A stretch of 13,499 bases of DNA from CAZQKL01 sp964593895 [NCBI: uncultured bacterium] (GTDB lineage: Bacteria > DYJV01). The position numbers were made by a program, and so were the translations under genes. Under the pieces are notes generated by a model. It saw nothing but the letters and a program-made list of their open reading frames with translations, was not told the origin of the DNA and made no database searches. Shown here piece by piece: positions 5,594 through 12,888 of the stretch; positions within the stretch are counted from its first letter, which is position 1, and the number at the start of each line of letters is the position of its first letter. The stretch spans positions 1-13,499 of the forward strand of contig CAZQKL010000056.1 of the NCBI GenBank assembly GCA_964593895.1, written 5' to 3'.

Positions 5594-7534
5594 TTAAAGT
5601 AAATGTGATGGTTCATTATCAATTTCAAGTCTTTTTAAAGTTTCCTGGGTGGGGATACCATTTTTATCCCATCCATGATGCTGGTAATATTCCTGAAGCA
5701 TCTCTTCAAATTTTTTCCTATCTATTTTCATTCCAATAACATCTGGTGCACCTCTTAAGCATGGTTCGTCAAAATATCTGTGATTTAATGTATCTCCTTT
5801 TACAGGGTCATCTTTTTTAAATCCTTCACGAATATTAAATAATTTTTCAAGATTGTAACACCTTTCTGCAATATCCCAGATTTCTTTTGGTGTGAATTCA
5901 AGACCTGTATTCAATTTTATTACTTCAGGCCATTCTTCAAAATTTGGAAGTGTTACACCTAAAAAAACTGTATGATATTTGCAAATCCCAAGACAATCTA
6001 CTGCCATATAACAATTCTCCTGCCAAAACACCATCCATGCTTTCCCTTCATAGGATGTATGGTCTGGTGATAATGGACCATCATATTTTACAGGAGTGGA
6101 ATAAATTTTTCTTAAAACTTTTTCAGGCAAATGATACAAATCTATTGCAGGACGACTTCTTAGATGGTCAGAACCTCTTGTGGCTGTTGCAACATTTAAT
6201 GCTAATGAAGGGGTTGGTCTTTCGTCTGAATGAAGATTACCCATACCTTTTACCTGAATTAAGTAATCAAAACTGTTTTTCCCAATTTTTTCTGCTGCAG
6301 GAATTCCACCATCTGCTAAAACGTTTCCAAGCCATCCCTCTCTATTACAAATTCTATGAATCATTTCCACAAGAGCTTCTCCATTTCCAAATTTTAATTC
6401 TAAACCTTCAGTTTCTTTATCTGTTAAAATTCCAAGTTCATAAAGTTCCATAGCCCATGCAATTAAATTTCCAATTTCTAAATTGTCAACTCCATACTGA
6501 TTTACAAGATGGTTGCAAGTTAATAAAATTGAAGGGTCTCTGTTTTCAGGCATTGCTCCAAATACCCCAAGCGATGTATATTCAGGTCCTTCATCATATC
6601 TACCTGCATAAGGACCTGAAGGAATTCTATACTGACCTCTACAATGGACTGCGCAACCGTAACAGCTTACCATATGGTATTTCCCAATTGTTTGAGTTGC
6701 AATTTCATCTATTGACTCTGGTTCAATTGGGTCAGCATATTCAAATTGATTTAACTGAAAATTTCTTGTTCTAACTCCACCCCAGCAGTTTGTTGCTCCC
6801 CATATAAAAGGTGTGCCCAATTTACCTTGAATTTGACTTACTTTTGCTGAAGTTATACTTTTTATAAATTTTTTATTGTATTCAAGAGCTTCAAAAGGAT
6901 ATGCAATTTTTAAATCCATTGTGCCTCTTACAGCAATAGCTTTTAGATTTTTACTTCCCATTACACAACCCATTCCAGTTCTACCTGCAGCATTTTTTAT
7001 CCCTGTCATAATATTTGCAAATCTCACTAAATTTTCACCTGCAGGTCCAATAACCGCACATTTAATATCTTCATCTCCAAGTTCTTTTCTAATTGCCCAT
7101 TGAGTTTCAGTAGTTGTTTTTCCCCATAGATGAGTAGCATCTCTAATTTCTATCTTCCCATTATTAATCCATAAATAAACAGGTTTATCAGCCTTACCTT
7201 TAATTACAAGATGATGAAATCCTGCAAAAACAAGCTCAGGTCCAAAAAATCCTCCAACATTTGCACTCCCTATAAATCCTGTAAGTGGTGATTTTGCCAT
7301 GAAATCAACTCTTGCTGATGCAGATGCAAGCGTTCCAGTTAAAAGACCAGCTCCTACAAGTAATACATTTTCAGGACCAAGAGGGTCACAGTTTTTAGGA
7401 ACATGATTATACAATAGATAAGCATTAAGTCCTCTACCTCCTAAAAACTTCTTTCTTATTTCAACTGGTATTGATTTAATTTTTACACTTCTGTCTGTTA
7501 AATTGATATATGCAATTTTTCTACTTAATGGCAT
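5594..7534 (-). CDS. AOR-1: tungsten/molybdenum aldehyde ferredoxin oxidoreductase-family catalytic subunit
   Basis: A 646-residue AOR-family protein binding a bis-pterin tungsten (or molybdenum) cofactor and one [4Fe-4S] cluster. Landmarks: KKFLGGRGLNAYLL at 28-41, KSPLTGFIGSANVGGFFGPE at 81-100, GPAGENLVRFANI at 163-175, NAAGRTGMGCVMGSKNLKAIA near 181-201, cluster cysteines C291, C294, C298 (CYGCAVHC) and C518 (DCLGIC), DEGPEYT at 314-320, and RGSDHLRSR with H457. It has DERP at 437-440 where classical archaeal aldehyde oxidoreductases carry a DPR motif, so it belongs to a divergent branch. It is followed 17 nt later by its own ferredoxin gene, like BamB-BamC of class II benzoyl-CoA reductase or AOR-ferredoxin pairs that act on aromatic aldehydes/acids. 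Substrate unknown; cytoplasmic (no signal peptide). GGAGGGG precedes the ATG. Confidence 0.9.
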   Translation of the reverse strand: MPLSRKIAYINLTDRSVKIKSIPVEIRKKFLGGRGLNAYLLYNHVPKNCDPLGPENVLLVGAGLLTGTLASASARVDFMAKSPLTGFIGSANVGGFFGPELVFAGFHHLVIKGKADKPVYLWINNGKIEIRDATHLWGKTTTETQWAIRKELGDEDIKCAVIGPAGENLVRFANIMTGIKNAAGRTGMGCVMGSKNLKAIAVRGTMDLKIAYPFEALEYNKKFIKSITSAKVSQIQGKLGTPFIWGATNCWGGVRTRNFQLNQFEYADPIEPESIDEIATQTIGKYHMVSCYGCAVHCRGQYRIPSGPYAGRYDEGPEYTSLGVFGAMPENRDPSILLTCNHLVNQYGVDNLEIGNLIAWAMELYELGILTDKETEGLELKFGNGEALVEMIHRICNREGWLGNVLADGGIPAAEKIGKNSFDYLIQVKGMGNLHSDERPTPSLALNVATATRGSDHLRSRPAIDLYHLPEKVLRKIYSTPVKYDGPLSPDHTSYEGKAWMVFWQENCYMAVDCLGICKYHTVFLGVTLPNFEEWPEVIKLNTGLEFTPKEIWDIAERCYNLEKLFNIREGFKKDDPVKGDTLNHRYFDEPCLRGAPDVIGMKIDRKKFEEMLQEYYQHHGWDKNGIPTQETLKRLEIDNEPSHLL

Positions 7535-7543
7535 ATTCCCCTC

Positions 7544-7783
7544 CTACTTTAATCCCTTTTGTTTTAAAATTTTTTCAGTTATTTTCTTTTGAACTTCCCA
7601 CACAGGACCTCTAATTCTTGGTAAATCTGGTGCAAGCCATACAAGTCTATATTCCATTCCGCATTTTGGACACTTTATTGTTTTTGCTCCATATTCTGGA
7701 GTTAATCTATCAAGACAACTTGGATTTAGACAACGGATTTTCCCGTAACTTCTTGTTTTTCTTAAATCTTCAGCTTTTTTCAT
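7544..7783 (-). CDS. Small zinc-ribbon protein, function unknown
   Basis: A 79-residue protein with four cysteines in a zinc-ribbon layout: C18-x4-C23 and C38-x2-C41 (CLNPSC and CPKCG). After the ribbon comes a conserved-looking segment, YRLVWLAPDLPRIRGPVWE, and a lysine-rich C-terminal helix. Cysteine spacing differs from rubredoxin (C-x2-C twice), so structural zinc is more likely than redox iron. Its start overlaps the CoA-ligase stop (ATGA), preceded by GGAGGAAG, and its stop is 9 nt before AOR-1, so its expression is tied to both. It could be a subunit of, or an assembly factor for, either neighbour. I do not recognise the family. Confidence 0.75.
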   Translation of the reverse strand: MKKAEDLRKTRSYGKIRCLNPSCLDRLTPEYGAKTIKCPKCGMEYRLVWLAPDLPRIRGPVWEVQKKITEKILKQKGLK

Positions 7784-9432
7784 TTACTTCCTCCAGTTAC
7801 TTTTTCTTTAATTATCTCTTTTAATTCTCTTTTATTGATTTTTCCAGAATCTCCAACTGTTGGCAACTGTTCAAAAATTTCAAGTCTTTCAGGAAGTTTA
7901 AATTTTGCAAGTTTGTTTTTCAAAAGATATTCGTTTATCTCTTCAAGAGTAATAGTATCAACTCCATCTTTTAAAACAACACATGCGCAACATCTTTCTC
8001 CCATCTCTTTATCTGGATATCCAACAATTGCAACCGCTTTAATTTTTGGATGGTCATTTAATAACCCTTCAATTTCAGCTGGATAGATATTCTGTCCACC
8101 TCTTATAATCATATCTTTCTTTCTTCCCATAATCCATAAAACTCCTCTTTCCCATTTTACAAGGTCTCCTGTTGTTGTCCATCCATCTTCTCTAAAAACA
8201 GTCATTGTTGTTTCAATATCTCTATAATAACCTGCAGGAGAATGAGGTCCTCTAAACCATAATTCTCCTACTTCTCCTTCTGGAACTTCATTTCCATTAT
8301 CATCTAAAATTTTAACCACATTTCCAGGCAAAGGTCTTCCAACAGTTCTTCTTCTAATTTCTGGTGGGTCAGAGACTTTACAACCACTTATTGAACCAAC
8401 ATCTTGAGTTCCAAGGTCGCTTGTAATAATTCCACCTAATCTCTCTTCAGCTTCAAGAGCAACATCAGGTGGTAGATAACCTCCAGCTGAACGGATGAAT
8501 CTTAAATTATAAAGGTCATACTTTTCAACTTCTTTTTCAAGCATTCTAATTAAATGTGTTGGAACAACTCCTATTGCAGTTACTTTTTCCTTTTCCATTA
8601 GTTCAAGTGCTCCTTCAGGAGTGAATTCCTCAAGTAATACTATTTTTGCTCCTACAAGAGGCGCTGCAAAATAAACCAATGTTCCTGCTGCACCACCTGC
8701 GTGAGGAGCTATTGCACAAACAATGTCATTTTTAGTTAGGTACCATAGGTCAATTCTTCCTTTTGAAGTGCATAACCTTGGAGCAATTGGCCATTCAACA
8801 AGTTTTGGTATTCCTGTGGTCCCAGTAGTTGAAGTTAATAGAGCGACATCAGTAAATGGATTAAATCTTCTTTTTTGAAATTTTTCTTCTGGTAAGGTTT
8901 TTTTAGCTTTTGCTATTTCAATTATTGAAAAGAAATTTGAACCAAAATTTTTTGGAACTTCTTCTTCAAGTAAATAAAAATACTTTATTGATTTATGTTT
9001 TTCGTTAAGTTCTTGAAACATTTCTACATAATTGTGTTTTCTGTAAATATGTGGAATAACAACTGCTTTAGCTTCTGTTCTTTCAATCATATAATCAAGT
9101 TCTCTATGTCTCATATAAGGATAAACAGTCAAAGAAATTAATCCAGCTCTTTCTGCAGCAATTCTTGCAAGCATTCCAAATACAGTATTAGGTGTTTGAA
9201 TGATAATTCTATCATCTTTTTCAAGTCCAGATTCAATAAAATGGGTAGCTATTGAGTCTACCAATTCTTTAGCTTCTCCCCATGTAAATCTATATTTTGA
9301 ATCAACTAAGGCTTCTCTATTTTTGTATTTTTTTGCATTATAATTCCAGAAATCGTAAAAAGTTTCATCTGTCCAGTAATTATTTTTTCTAAACTCTTCA
9401 ACCATTTCATCAGTATACCTTATAACTCTCAT
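7780..9432 (-). CDS. AMP-forming acyl/aryl-CoA ligase (probable aromatic acid–CoA ligase)
   Basis: A 550-residue member of the ANL adenylating family. Motifs in order: the phosphate loop TSTTGTTGIPK at 200-210, SDLGTQDVG at 338-346 where most members have YGxTE, TTGDL at 420-424, GRKKDMIIRGGQNIYPAEIE at 436-455, and GDSGKINK with the catalytic lysine K531. It should adenylate a carboxylic acid and pass the acyl group to CoA. The loop continuing PKLVE, and the overall layout, recall aryl-acid ligases (dihydroxybenzoate/benzoate type) more than fatty-acid ligases, and the neighbouring UbiD gene would make an aromatic acid, so 4-hydroxybenzoate or benzoate is the best guess for substrate. The start is preceded by GGGGGGAG. 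It is the first gene of the lower operon and overlaps the zinc-ribbon gene by 4 nt (ATGA). Confidence 0.87.
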   Translation of the reverse strand: MRVIRYTDEMVEEFRKNNYWTDETFYDFWNYNAKKYKNREALVDSKYRFTWGEAKELVDSIATHFIESGLEKDDRIIIQTPNTVFGMLARIAAERAGLISLTVYPYMRHRELDYMIERTEAKAVVIPHIYRKHNYVEMFQELNEKHKSIKYFYLLEEEVPKNFGSNFFSIIEIAKAKKTLPEEKFQKRRFNPFTDVALLTSTTGTTGIPKLVEWPIAPRLCTSKGRIDLWYLTKNDIVCAIAPHAGGAAGTLVYFAAPLVGAKIVLLEEFTPEGALELMEKEKVTAIGVVPTHLIRMLEKEVEKYDLYNLRFIRSAGGYLPPDVALEAEERLGGIITSDLGTQDVGSISGCKVSDPPEIRRRTVGRPLPGNVVKILDDNGNEVPEGEVGELWFRGPHSPAGYYRDIETTMTVFREDGWTTTGDLVKWERGVLWIMGRKKDMIIRGGQNIYPAEIEGLLNDHPKIKAVAIVGYPDKEMGERCCACVVLKDGVDTITLEEINEYLLKNKLAKFKLPERLEIFEQLPTVGDSGKINKRELKEIIKEKVTGGSK

Positions 9433-9498
9433 AATTCTCCCCCCTTTTTATTTTTTATATTTCTCAGATTTTCAGGGAAAAGATTTGATAATCTGAAA
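9433..9498 (-). promoter_or_regulatory. Probable promoter/operator region of the downstream CoA-ligase–AOR operon
   Basis: This 66-nt gap between the terminator and the CoA-ligase start is the only non-coding space long enough to hold a promoter for the genes below it. It contains a 7-bp inverted repeat, TCAGATT at 9464-9470 and AATCTGA at 9490-9496, with a 19-nt spacer; this could be an operator. A second, shorter hairpin (AGATT/AATCT) nests at 9481-9494. An A+T-rich run (AAATATAAAAAATAAAAA) lies just before the ribosome binding site GGGGGGAG. I see no convincing -35/-10 pair and no -24/-12 element, so the promoter is inferred from position. Confidence 0.35.
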
Positions 9499-9517
9499 AA
9501 GGGGCAAAAAGCCCCTT
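9499..9517 (-). terminator. Intrinsic terminator ending the PEPS-UbiD-LpdD-UbiX-OMP unit
   Basis: A perfect 7-bp stem (AAGGGGC / GCCCCTT) with a 5-base loop starts 4 nt after the outer-membrane gene stop. On the minus strand the stem runs straight into a T tract (TTTTTC). The other strand has no T tract after the stem, so it works in the direction of the genes. Confidence 0.85.
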
Positions 9518-9520
9518 AAA

Positions 9521-10486
9521 TTAAAATTTCCAAATTAATTTTACCCATAGATTTTGTAATTTTGGATAATTTCTTTCATAAACTGTTTGTTGATATCTTA
9601 CTGTAACAAAGAATTTTTTAATATTTAGCCAAATTCCAGGTCCAATTCCAAATGCTTTTGAATGATTATTTTCATCATCATTAACAAGTTTTTGAACAGG
9701 TAATGGAGCTTTTCCTTTATCATCATAATGGTCATCTGTTGTTTGTTGATACCAAAAACCACCAATTCCAATTTTAAATTTTGGATTAATTGCATAAGCA
9801 AAGTTATAATCAAAGTGGAATTCCTGTCCAGGTCTTCTATCAAATTTTAATCCATAAGGAGTTGGATAATCATCTCCTTTTGTGCTGAAATCATACATAA
9901 ATTTCATAGAAATTTCCCAAGGTCCTGGAAGATATGTAAATGCAAAAACTGGTTCAAATGTCCACCAGTTTATCCCCACTGTTGCCAAATTATCATCATC
10001 GTGTGAGCCAACAGGAATATAAATATCTGGAAGTGAGAAAACAATGTGAAGTTTTCCTTTCATTAAATGTTTTGCCCAAATAAATGGAGAATAGATTAAG
10101 TATGGCACATTAAAATCTGACTGATGAGATTCTCCTTTTGGCCCAACTGGAGCTTTAAAATCAAGTTCTTTGTAAAGAAATGGAATAAACAAGTGTTGAC
10201 CATAATTTCCACCAAAAAGATTGTATTTACTTACCCAAATAATTCTTTGGACATCTGCAATTACTCTACCATGATGAAATACTGGCACATCATTGCCATT
10301 ATCATCTTTTAGTTTTGGAATATTAAGATAAGCAAAATAGTTAACTCCATAAAACCCTGGAGGAGGAACAACTGCTACCATAAAACCTTCAGCACCATTT
10401 GGGTAAACCTGTGAACCTCCAGCAAATAACGGAACCGTTGAAAGAGAAAATAGAAAAAGTAACATTCCAATAAAAATTTTTTTCAT
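9521..10486 (-). CDS. Outer-membrane 'phenol MetA degradation pathway'-like protein (aromatic uptake channel candidate)
   Basis: About 321 residues from the ATG at 10486, which follows a strong AAGGAGGT; the longer frame from 10519 places that site inside the coding region and adds residues before the signal peptide. Residues 1-22 form a signal peptide (MKK, a hydrophobic core, then VPLFA before GG). The mature part has no membrane helices but many alternating aromatic/polar segments (for example GINWWTFEPVFAFTYLPGPW and FHFDYNFAYAINPKFKIGIG) and ends in WVKLIWKF, a C-terminal aromatic as in outer-membrane beta-barrels. The pattern resembles the 'MetA-pathway of phenol degradation' family (SphA-like), often found in aromatic degradation loci and thought to pass hydrophobic substrates. 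It starts 17 nt after UbiX and is the last gene before the terminator. Localisation is well supported; the transported substrate is inferred. Confidence 0.75.
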   Translation of the reverse strand: MKKIFIGMLLFLFSLSTVPLFAGGSQVYPNGAEGFMVAVVPPPGFYGVNYFAYLNIPKLKDDNGNDVPVFHHGRVIADVQRIIWVSKYNLFGGNYGQHLFIPFLYKELDFKAPVGPKGESHQSDFNVPYLIYSPFIWAKHLMKGKLHIVFSLPDIYIPVGSHDDDNLATVGINWWTFEPVFAFTYLPGPWEISMKFMYDFSTKGDDYPTPYGLKFDRRPGQEFHFDYNFAYAINPKFKIGIGGFWYQQTTDDHYDDKGKAPLPVQKLVNDDENNHSKAFGIGPGIWLNIKKFFVTVRYQQTVYERNYPKLQNLWVKLIWKF

Positions 10487-10503
10487 ATTCTCTACCTCCT
10501 TAT

Positions 10504-11079
10504 TTAATTTTCTCCCCATCTTTTAAATAAATTATGTTCAATTCTAAATTGGTCTAAAGCTTTTCCAATTGTATGATTTATTATATCATCAATTGTTTTT
10601 GGTTTGTGATAGAAAGATGGAATAGGTGGAAGTATTACCGCACCATTTTGGGTAACTTTTACCATTAATTCTAAATGAGATAAACTTAATGGTGTTTCTC
10701 TAACAATAAGAACGAGTTTTCTCCTTTCTTTTAAACAAACATCAGCTGACCTAATTAATAAATTAACATTAAATGAATTTGCAATTCCAGATAAGGTTTT
10801 TATTGAACATGGAGCTATAATCATTCCTTCTGTTATAAAGGAACCACTTGAAATTTTTGCACTTAAATCATTTATTGAATAATTATAATCTGCAAGATTT
10901 TTAACTTTTTCAATATCATAATCAGGTAATTCAAATGGAATAATTTTTTTCTCAGCGGTGTCAGAAATTACTAAATGAGTTTCAACTTCATCTAATTTAT
11001 TCAATACTTCAAGAAGCCTTACCCCATAAATTATTCCTGATGCTCCTGAAATTCCAACAATAATTCTTTTTTTACTCAT
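10504..11079 (-). CDS. ubiX: UbiX-family flavin prenyltransferase
   Basis: A 191-residue protein of the usual UbiX length. It transfers a dimethylallyl group to reduced FMN to make prenyl-FMN, the UbiD cofactor. Visible signatures are GISGASG at 9-15 (flavin/phosphate binding), IAPCSIKTLSGIA at 88-100, RSADVCLKERRKLVLIVRE at 110-128 followed by TPLSLSH, and SFYHKP at 155-160 near the C-terminal helix. It overlaps the LpdD-like gene by 8 nt, with GGAAAA upstream as a weak ribosome binding site. Its position directly behind UbiD and LpdD suggests it supplies cofactor to this particular carboxylase. UbiX-like proteins are also called PAD1 or phenolic acid decarboxylase subunit B; here the function as flavin prenyltransferase is well supported. 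Confidence 0.93.
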   Translation of the reverse strand: MSKKRIIVGISGASGIIYGVRLLEVLNKLDEVETHLVISDTAEKKIIPFELPDYDIEKVKNLADYNYSINDLSAKISSGSFITEGMIIAPCSIKTLSGIANSFNVNLLIRSADVCLKERRKLVLIVRETPLSLSHLELMVKVTQNGAVILPPIPSFYHKPKTIDDIINHTIGKALDQFRIEHNLFKRWGEN

Positions 11080-11440
11080 TTTTATTTTCCAATATTTTTA
11101 CTATTTTATCAGCAAGTTTTTCAGATAGATTTAAAATTTTTTCTATATCTTCTTTTTTCAAATCATCATAATGGATTCCAGAAACAGTTGTAACTATTTT
11201 TTTAAACTTTTTCGCCAATTTTTCTCCAATTTTTTTACAAATTACATCATCTTTATGTCCAGGCACTGTAATAATTGAAGTTGATGTTAATTTATTAAAT
11301 GAAGGGGGAAAAGATAATCCAACTGCTCCAATATGGATTTTTCCCCCTCCAATTATTGCTAAAATATCTTCTCCTATAATCATAATTTTACCTATTAACC
11401 TAAACCTGCCCTCCTTTATTTCAACATCAATCAATTCCAT
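11072..11440 (-). CDS. LpdD-like small protein, UbiD partner / prenyl-flavin chaperone family
   Basis: About 122 residues from the ATG at 11440. The frame is open further up to 11533, but that extension only shadows the UbiD gene; a GGAAAG 4 nt before 11440 and protein-like sequence from MELIDVEIKEG support the short form. Recognisable segments are IGEDILAIIGGGKIHIGAVG near residue 20-40, a STSIITVPGHKDD stretch, and an HYDDLKKEDI segment before a C-terminal helix. These resemble LpdD, the small component of gallate decarboxylase systems in lactobacilli, now described as a prenylated-flavin chaperone-like domain. The gene overlaps the UbiD stop by 14 nt and the UbiX start by 8 nt, so the three are probably translated together. 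The protein probably helps load or stabilise prFMN in the UbiD enzyme, or is a small subunit. The family call comes from sequence pattern and context only. Confidence 0.72.
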   Translation of the reverse strand: MELIDVEIKEGRFRLIGKIMIIGEDILAIIGGGKIHIGAVGLSFPPSFNKLTSTSIITVPGHKDDVICKKIGEKLAKKFKKIVTTVSGIHYDDLKKEDIEKILNLSEKLADKIVKILENKNE

Positions 11441-12866
11441 AATCTTTCCAATTATCAAGAACTTTTTTCTTTGTGTCTTCATCAAGGAAAATTTCAATAG
11501 GTTTTTTCTTCCATTCAAAAGGTGTAACAGCAATCATCTGGATTCTACTTACAATTGTTCTTCTATCATACCAATCTTCCCATATTGGTAAAGAAGGGTC
11601 AAGTGGTGTTGACCTACCTTTTTTTATTAATTGAGTATCTTCAATTGGGTTATATCTTACAGATAGAGCCCACATAACTTTATTCCAATCATCAGGTGGA
11701 ATATCATCATCTACAACAATTATTCCTTTTAATCCATAATGACCAGTATAACTTGCCATAACCGCATCTGCAACCTGTTGAGCATGTCCTGGATACATCT
11801 GCTTTATTGAAACAATTGCCCAGTATCTTCCTGTTGATTCAGGAGGAATATAAACCGCTTTTATCCCAGGAATTCTCATTGTTTCTAAATCTGTCCATAA
11901 AGTTGCGGTTCTATTTAATGATTGAATCATGTGTGTGTCAGTAATTGGTTTCCCAACAGTGGTTGACCAGAAAATATAATCGTTCCTAAAATAAACTCTT
12001 TTTACCTCTAACCATGGCTTTGGCCATTCGTCACTCTTTTTGCCAGAATAATAACCTGTATATTCTCCAAAAGGTCCTTCTTTCCTAAAATTTTCAGGAT
12101 TTGGGTCAACAAAACCTGCGAGAACAATTTCTGCTGTTGCATCCATTGGCAGGCCAGTAATTTCTTCTTTTATAACTTTTAATGGCTCACCTCTCAATGC
12201 ACCAATAACATCATATTCACTTACCTGAGGCATGGTTGGAGAAGAACCTGTTAAAAATCCAAGAGGGTCTCCTCCAATTACGTATAGAGCTGGCATCTTC
12301 TCTCCACGTTCCCCATACTGTCTTAACATAATTTCAGCATGTTTTCCTTTTATAAGTTGAAGTCCAACAGATTTTTCATCAAGTATCATACCTCTATAAG
12401 TTCCAAGATTTACCCATCCAGTTTCTGGGTCTTTTGTTACAAGGTAAACAGCGGTTCCGAAAAATCTTCCTCCATCTTTTGGATACATGAAAGGCACAGG
12501 AAAATCAAATAGATTAATGTTATTCCCCTCAACAACATTTTCAAGAATAGGACCTGAATTTACAAATTCAGGAGGAATTAACTTTTTTGTTGCAACCTCC
12601 ATCCAGTGTCTTGCCATTTCGCACATAGAAGTCCCAACAGGTAATCCTAAAGCAATTGCAAATCTTTCTTTTGAAGAATATGCACTTGTTAAAACAGGAT
12701 TTTTATAACCTTTAACTTTTTCAAACAATAGAGCAGGGCCTTTTGCTTCTTCATTAATCTTTGCAACATGAGATAGTTCCAAATTCCAATCAACTTCCTT
12801 TTTAACTCTTTTTAGTTGGCCATGCTTTTCACATTCATTAATGAAATCTCTTAAATCCATTTGCAT
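11427..12866 (-). CDS. UbiD-family prenyl-FMN-dependent (de)carboxylase, probable aromatic carboxylase
   Basis: A 479-residue UbiD-family protein, normal length for the family. The catalytic set is complete: N153 and R158 in NLGTYRG, H176 in GKHAEIM, E246 in TAEIVLAG, and E263/E268 in EGPFGEYTGYY. The N-to-R spacing of 5, N-to-H of 23 and E-to-E of 5 equal those of fungal Fdc1 (N168, R173, H191, E277, E282). A VVDDDIPPDDWN stretch is also typical. The enzyme should use prenylated FMN and a divalent metal to (de)carboxylate an aromatic or unsaturated acid. Next to a phenylphosphate-synthase-like gene, a phenylphosphate-carboxylase role (phenylphosphate to 4-hydroxybenzoate) is likely, though that enzyme normally has two UbiD-type subunits and only one is here. 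The start is the ATG at 12866: a GGAGGT lies 7 nt before it and overlaps the first codons of the longer frame that begins at 12881. Confidence 0.93.
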   Translation of the reverse strand: MQMDLRDFINECEKHGQLKRVKKEVDWNLELSHVAKINEEAKGPALLFEKVKGYKNPVLTSAYSSKERFAIALGLPVGTSMCEMARHWMEVATKKLIPPEFVNSGPILENVVEGNNINLFDFPVPFMYPKDGGRFFGTAVYLVTKDPETGWVNLGTYRGMILDEKSVGLQLIKGKHAEIMLRQYGERGEKMPALYVIGGDPLGFLTGSSPTMPQVSEYDVIGALRGEPLKVIKEEITGLPMDATAEIVLAGFVDPNPENFRKEGPFGEYTGYYSGKKSDEWPKPWLEVKRVYFRNDYIFWSTTVGKPITDTHMIQSLNRTATLWTDLETMRIPGIKAVYIPPESTGRYWAIVSIKQMYPGHAQQVADAVMASYTGHYGLKGIIVVDDDIPPDDWNKVMWALSVRYNPIEDTQLIKKGRSTPLDPSLPIWEDWYDRRTIVSRIQMIAVTPFEWKKKPIEIFLDEDTKKKVLDNWKDYGID

Positions 12867-12873
12867 AAATTTT

Positions 12874-12879
12874 ACCTCC
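12874..12879 (-). promoter_or_regulatory. Ribosome binding site that decides the UbiD start
   Basis: The minus strand reads GGAGGT here, then seven bases, then the ATG at 12866. Because this strong Shine-Dalgarno sequence lies inside the first codons of the frame opened by the ATG at 12881, the downstream ATG is the better start. Confidence 0.6.
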
Positions 12880-12888
12880 ATTTATAGG

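Noticed and set aside
5944-6774. Plus-strand open frames at 5944-6453 and 6457-6774
   Set aside because: They lie antisense to AOR-1, are leucine/glutamine/histidine-rich with no domain, and mirror the codon bias of the minus-strand gene.
2050-7534. Naming the AOR-ferredoxin pairs bamB and bamC
   Set aside because: The layout fits, but classical AOR-ferredoxin pairs also fit, no BamD-I genes are visible, and I cannot align the tungsten-ligand cysteine of BamB with certainty.
9625-9843. Second minus-strand frame inside the outer-membrane gene
   Set aside because: It has low-complexity Met/Ile/Leu composition and no ribosome binding site; it is an out-of-frame shadow.
10487-10519. Upstream start of the outer-membrane protein at 10519
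   Set aside because: It overlaps the end of UbiX, puts charged residues before the signal peptide and swallows the strong AAGGAGGT site of the ATG at 10486.
11441-11533. Upstream extension of the LpdD-like gene to 11533
   Set aside because: It lies fully inside the UbiD coding region in another frame and its translation (KNLLKFSLMKTQRKKF) is low-complexity; the ATG at 11440 has its own GGAAAG site.
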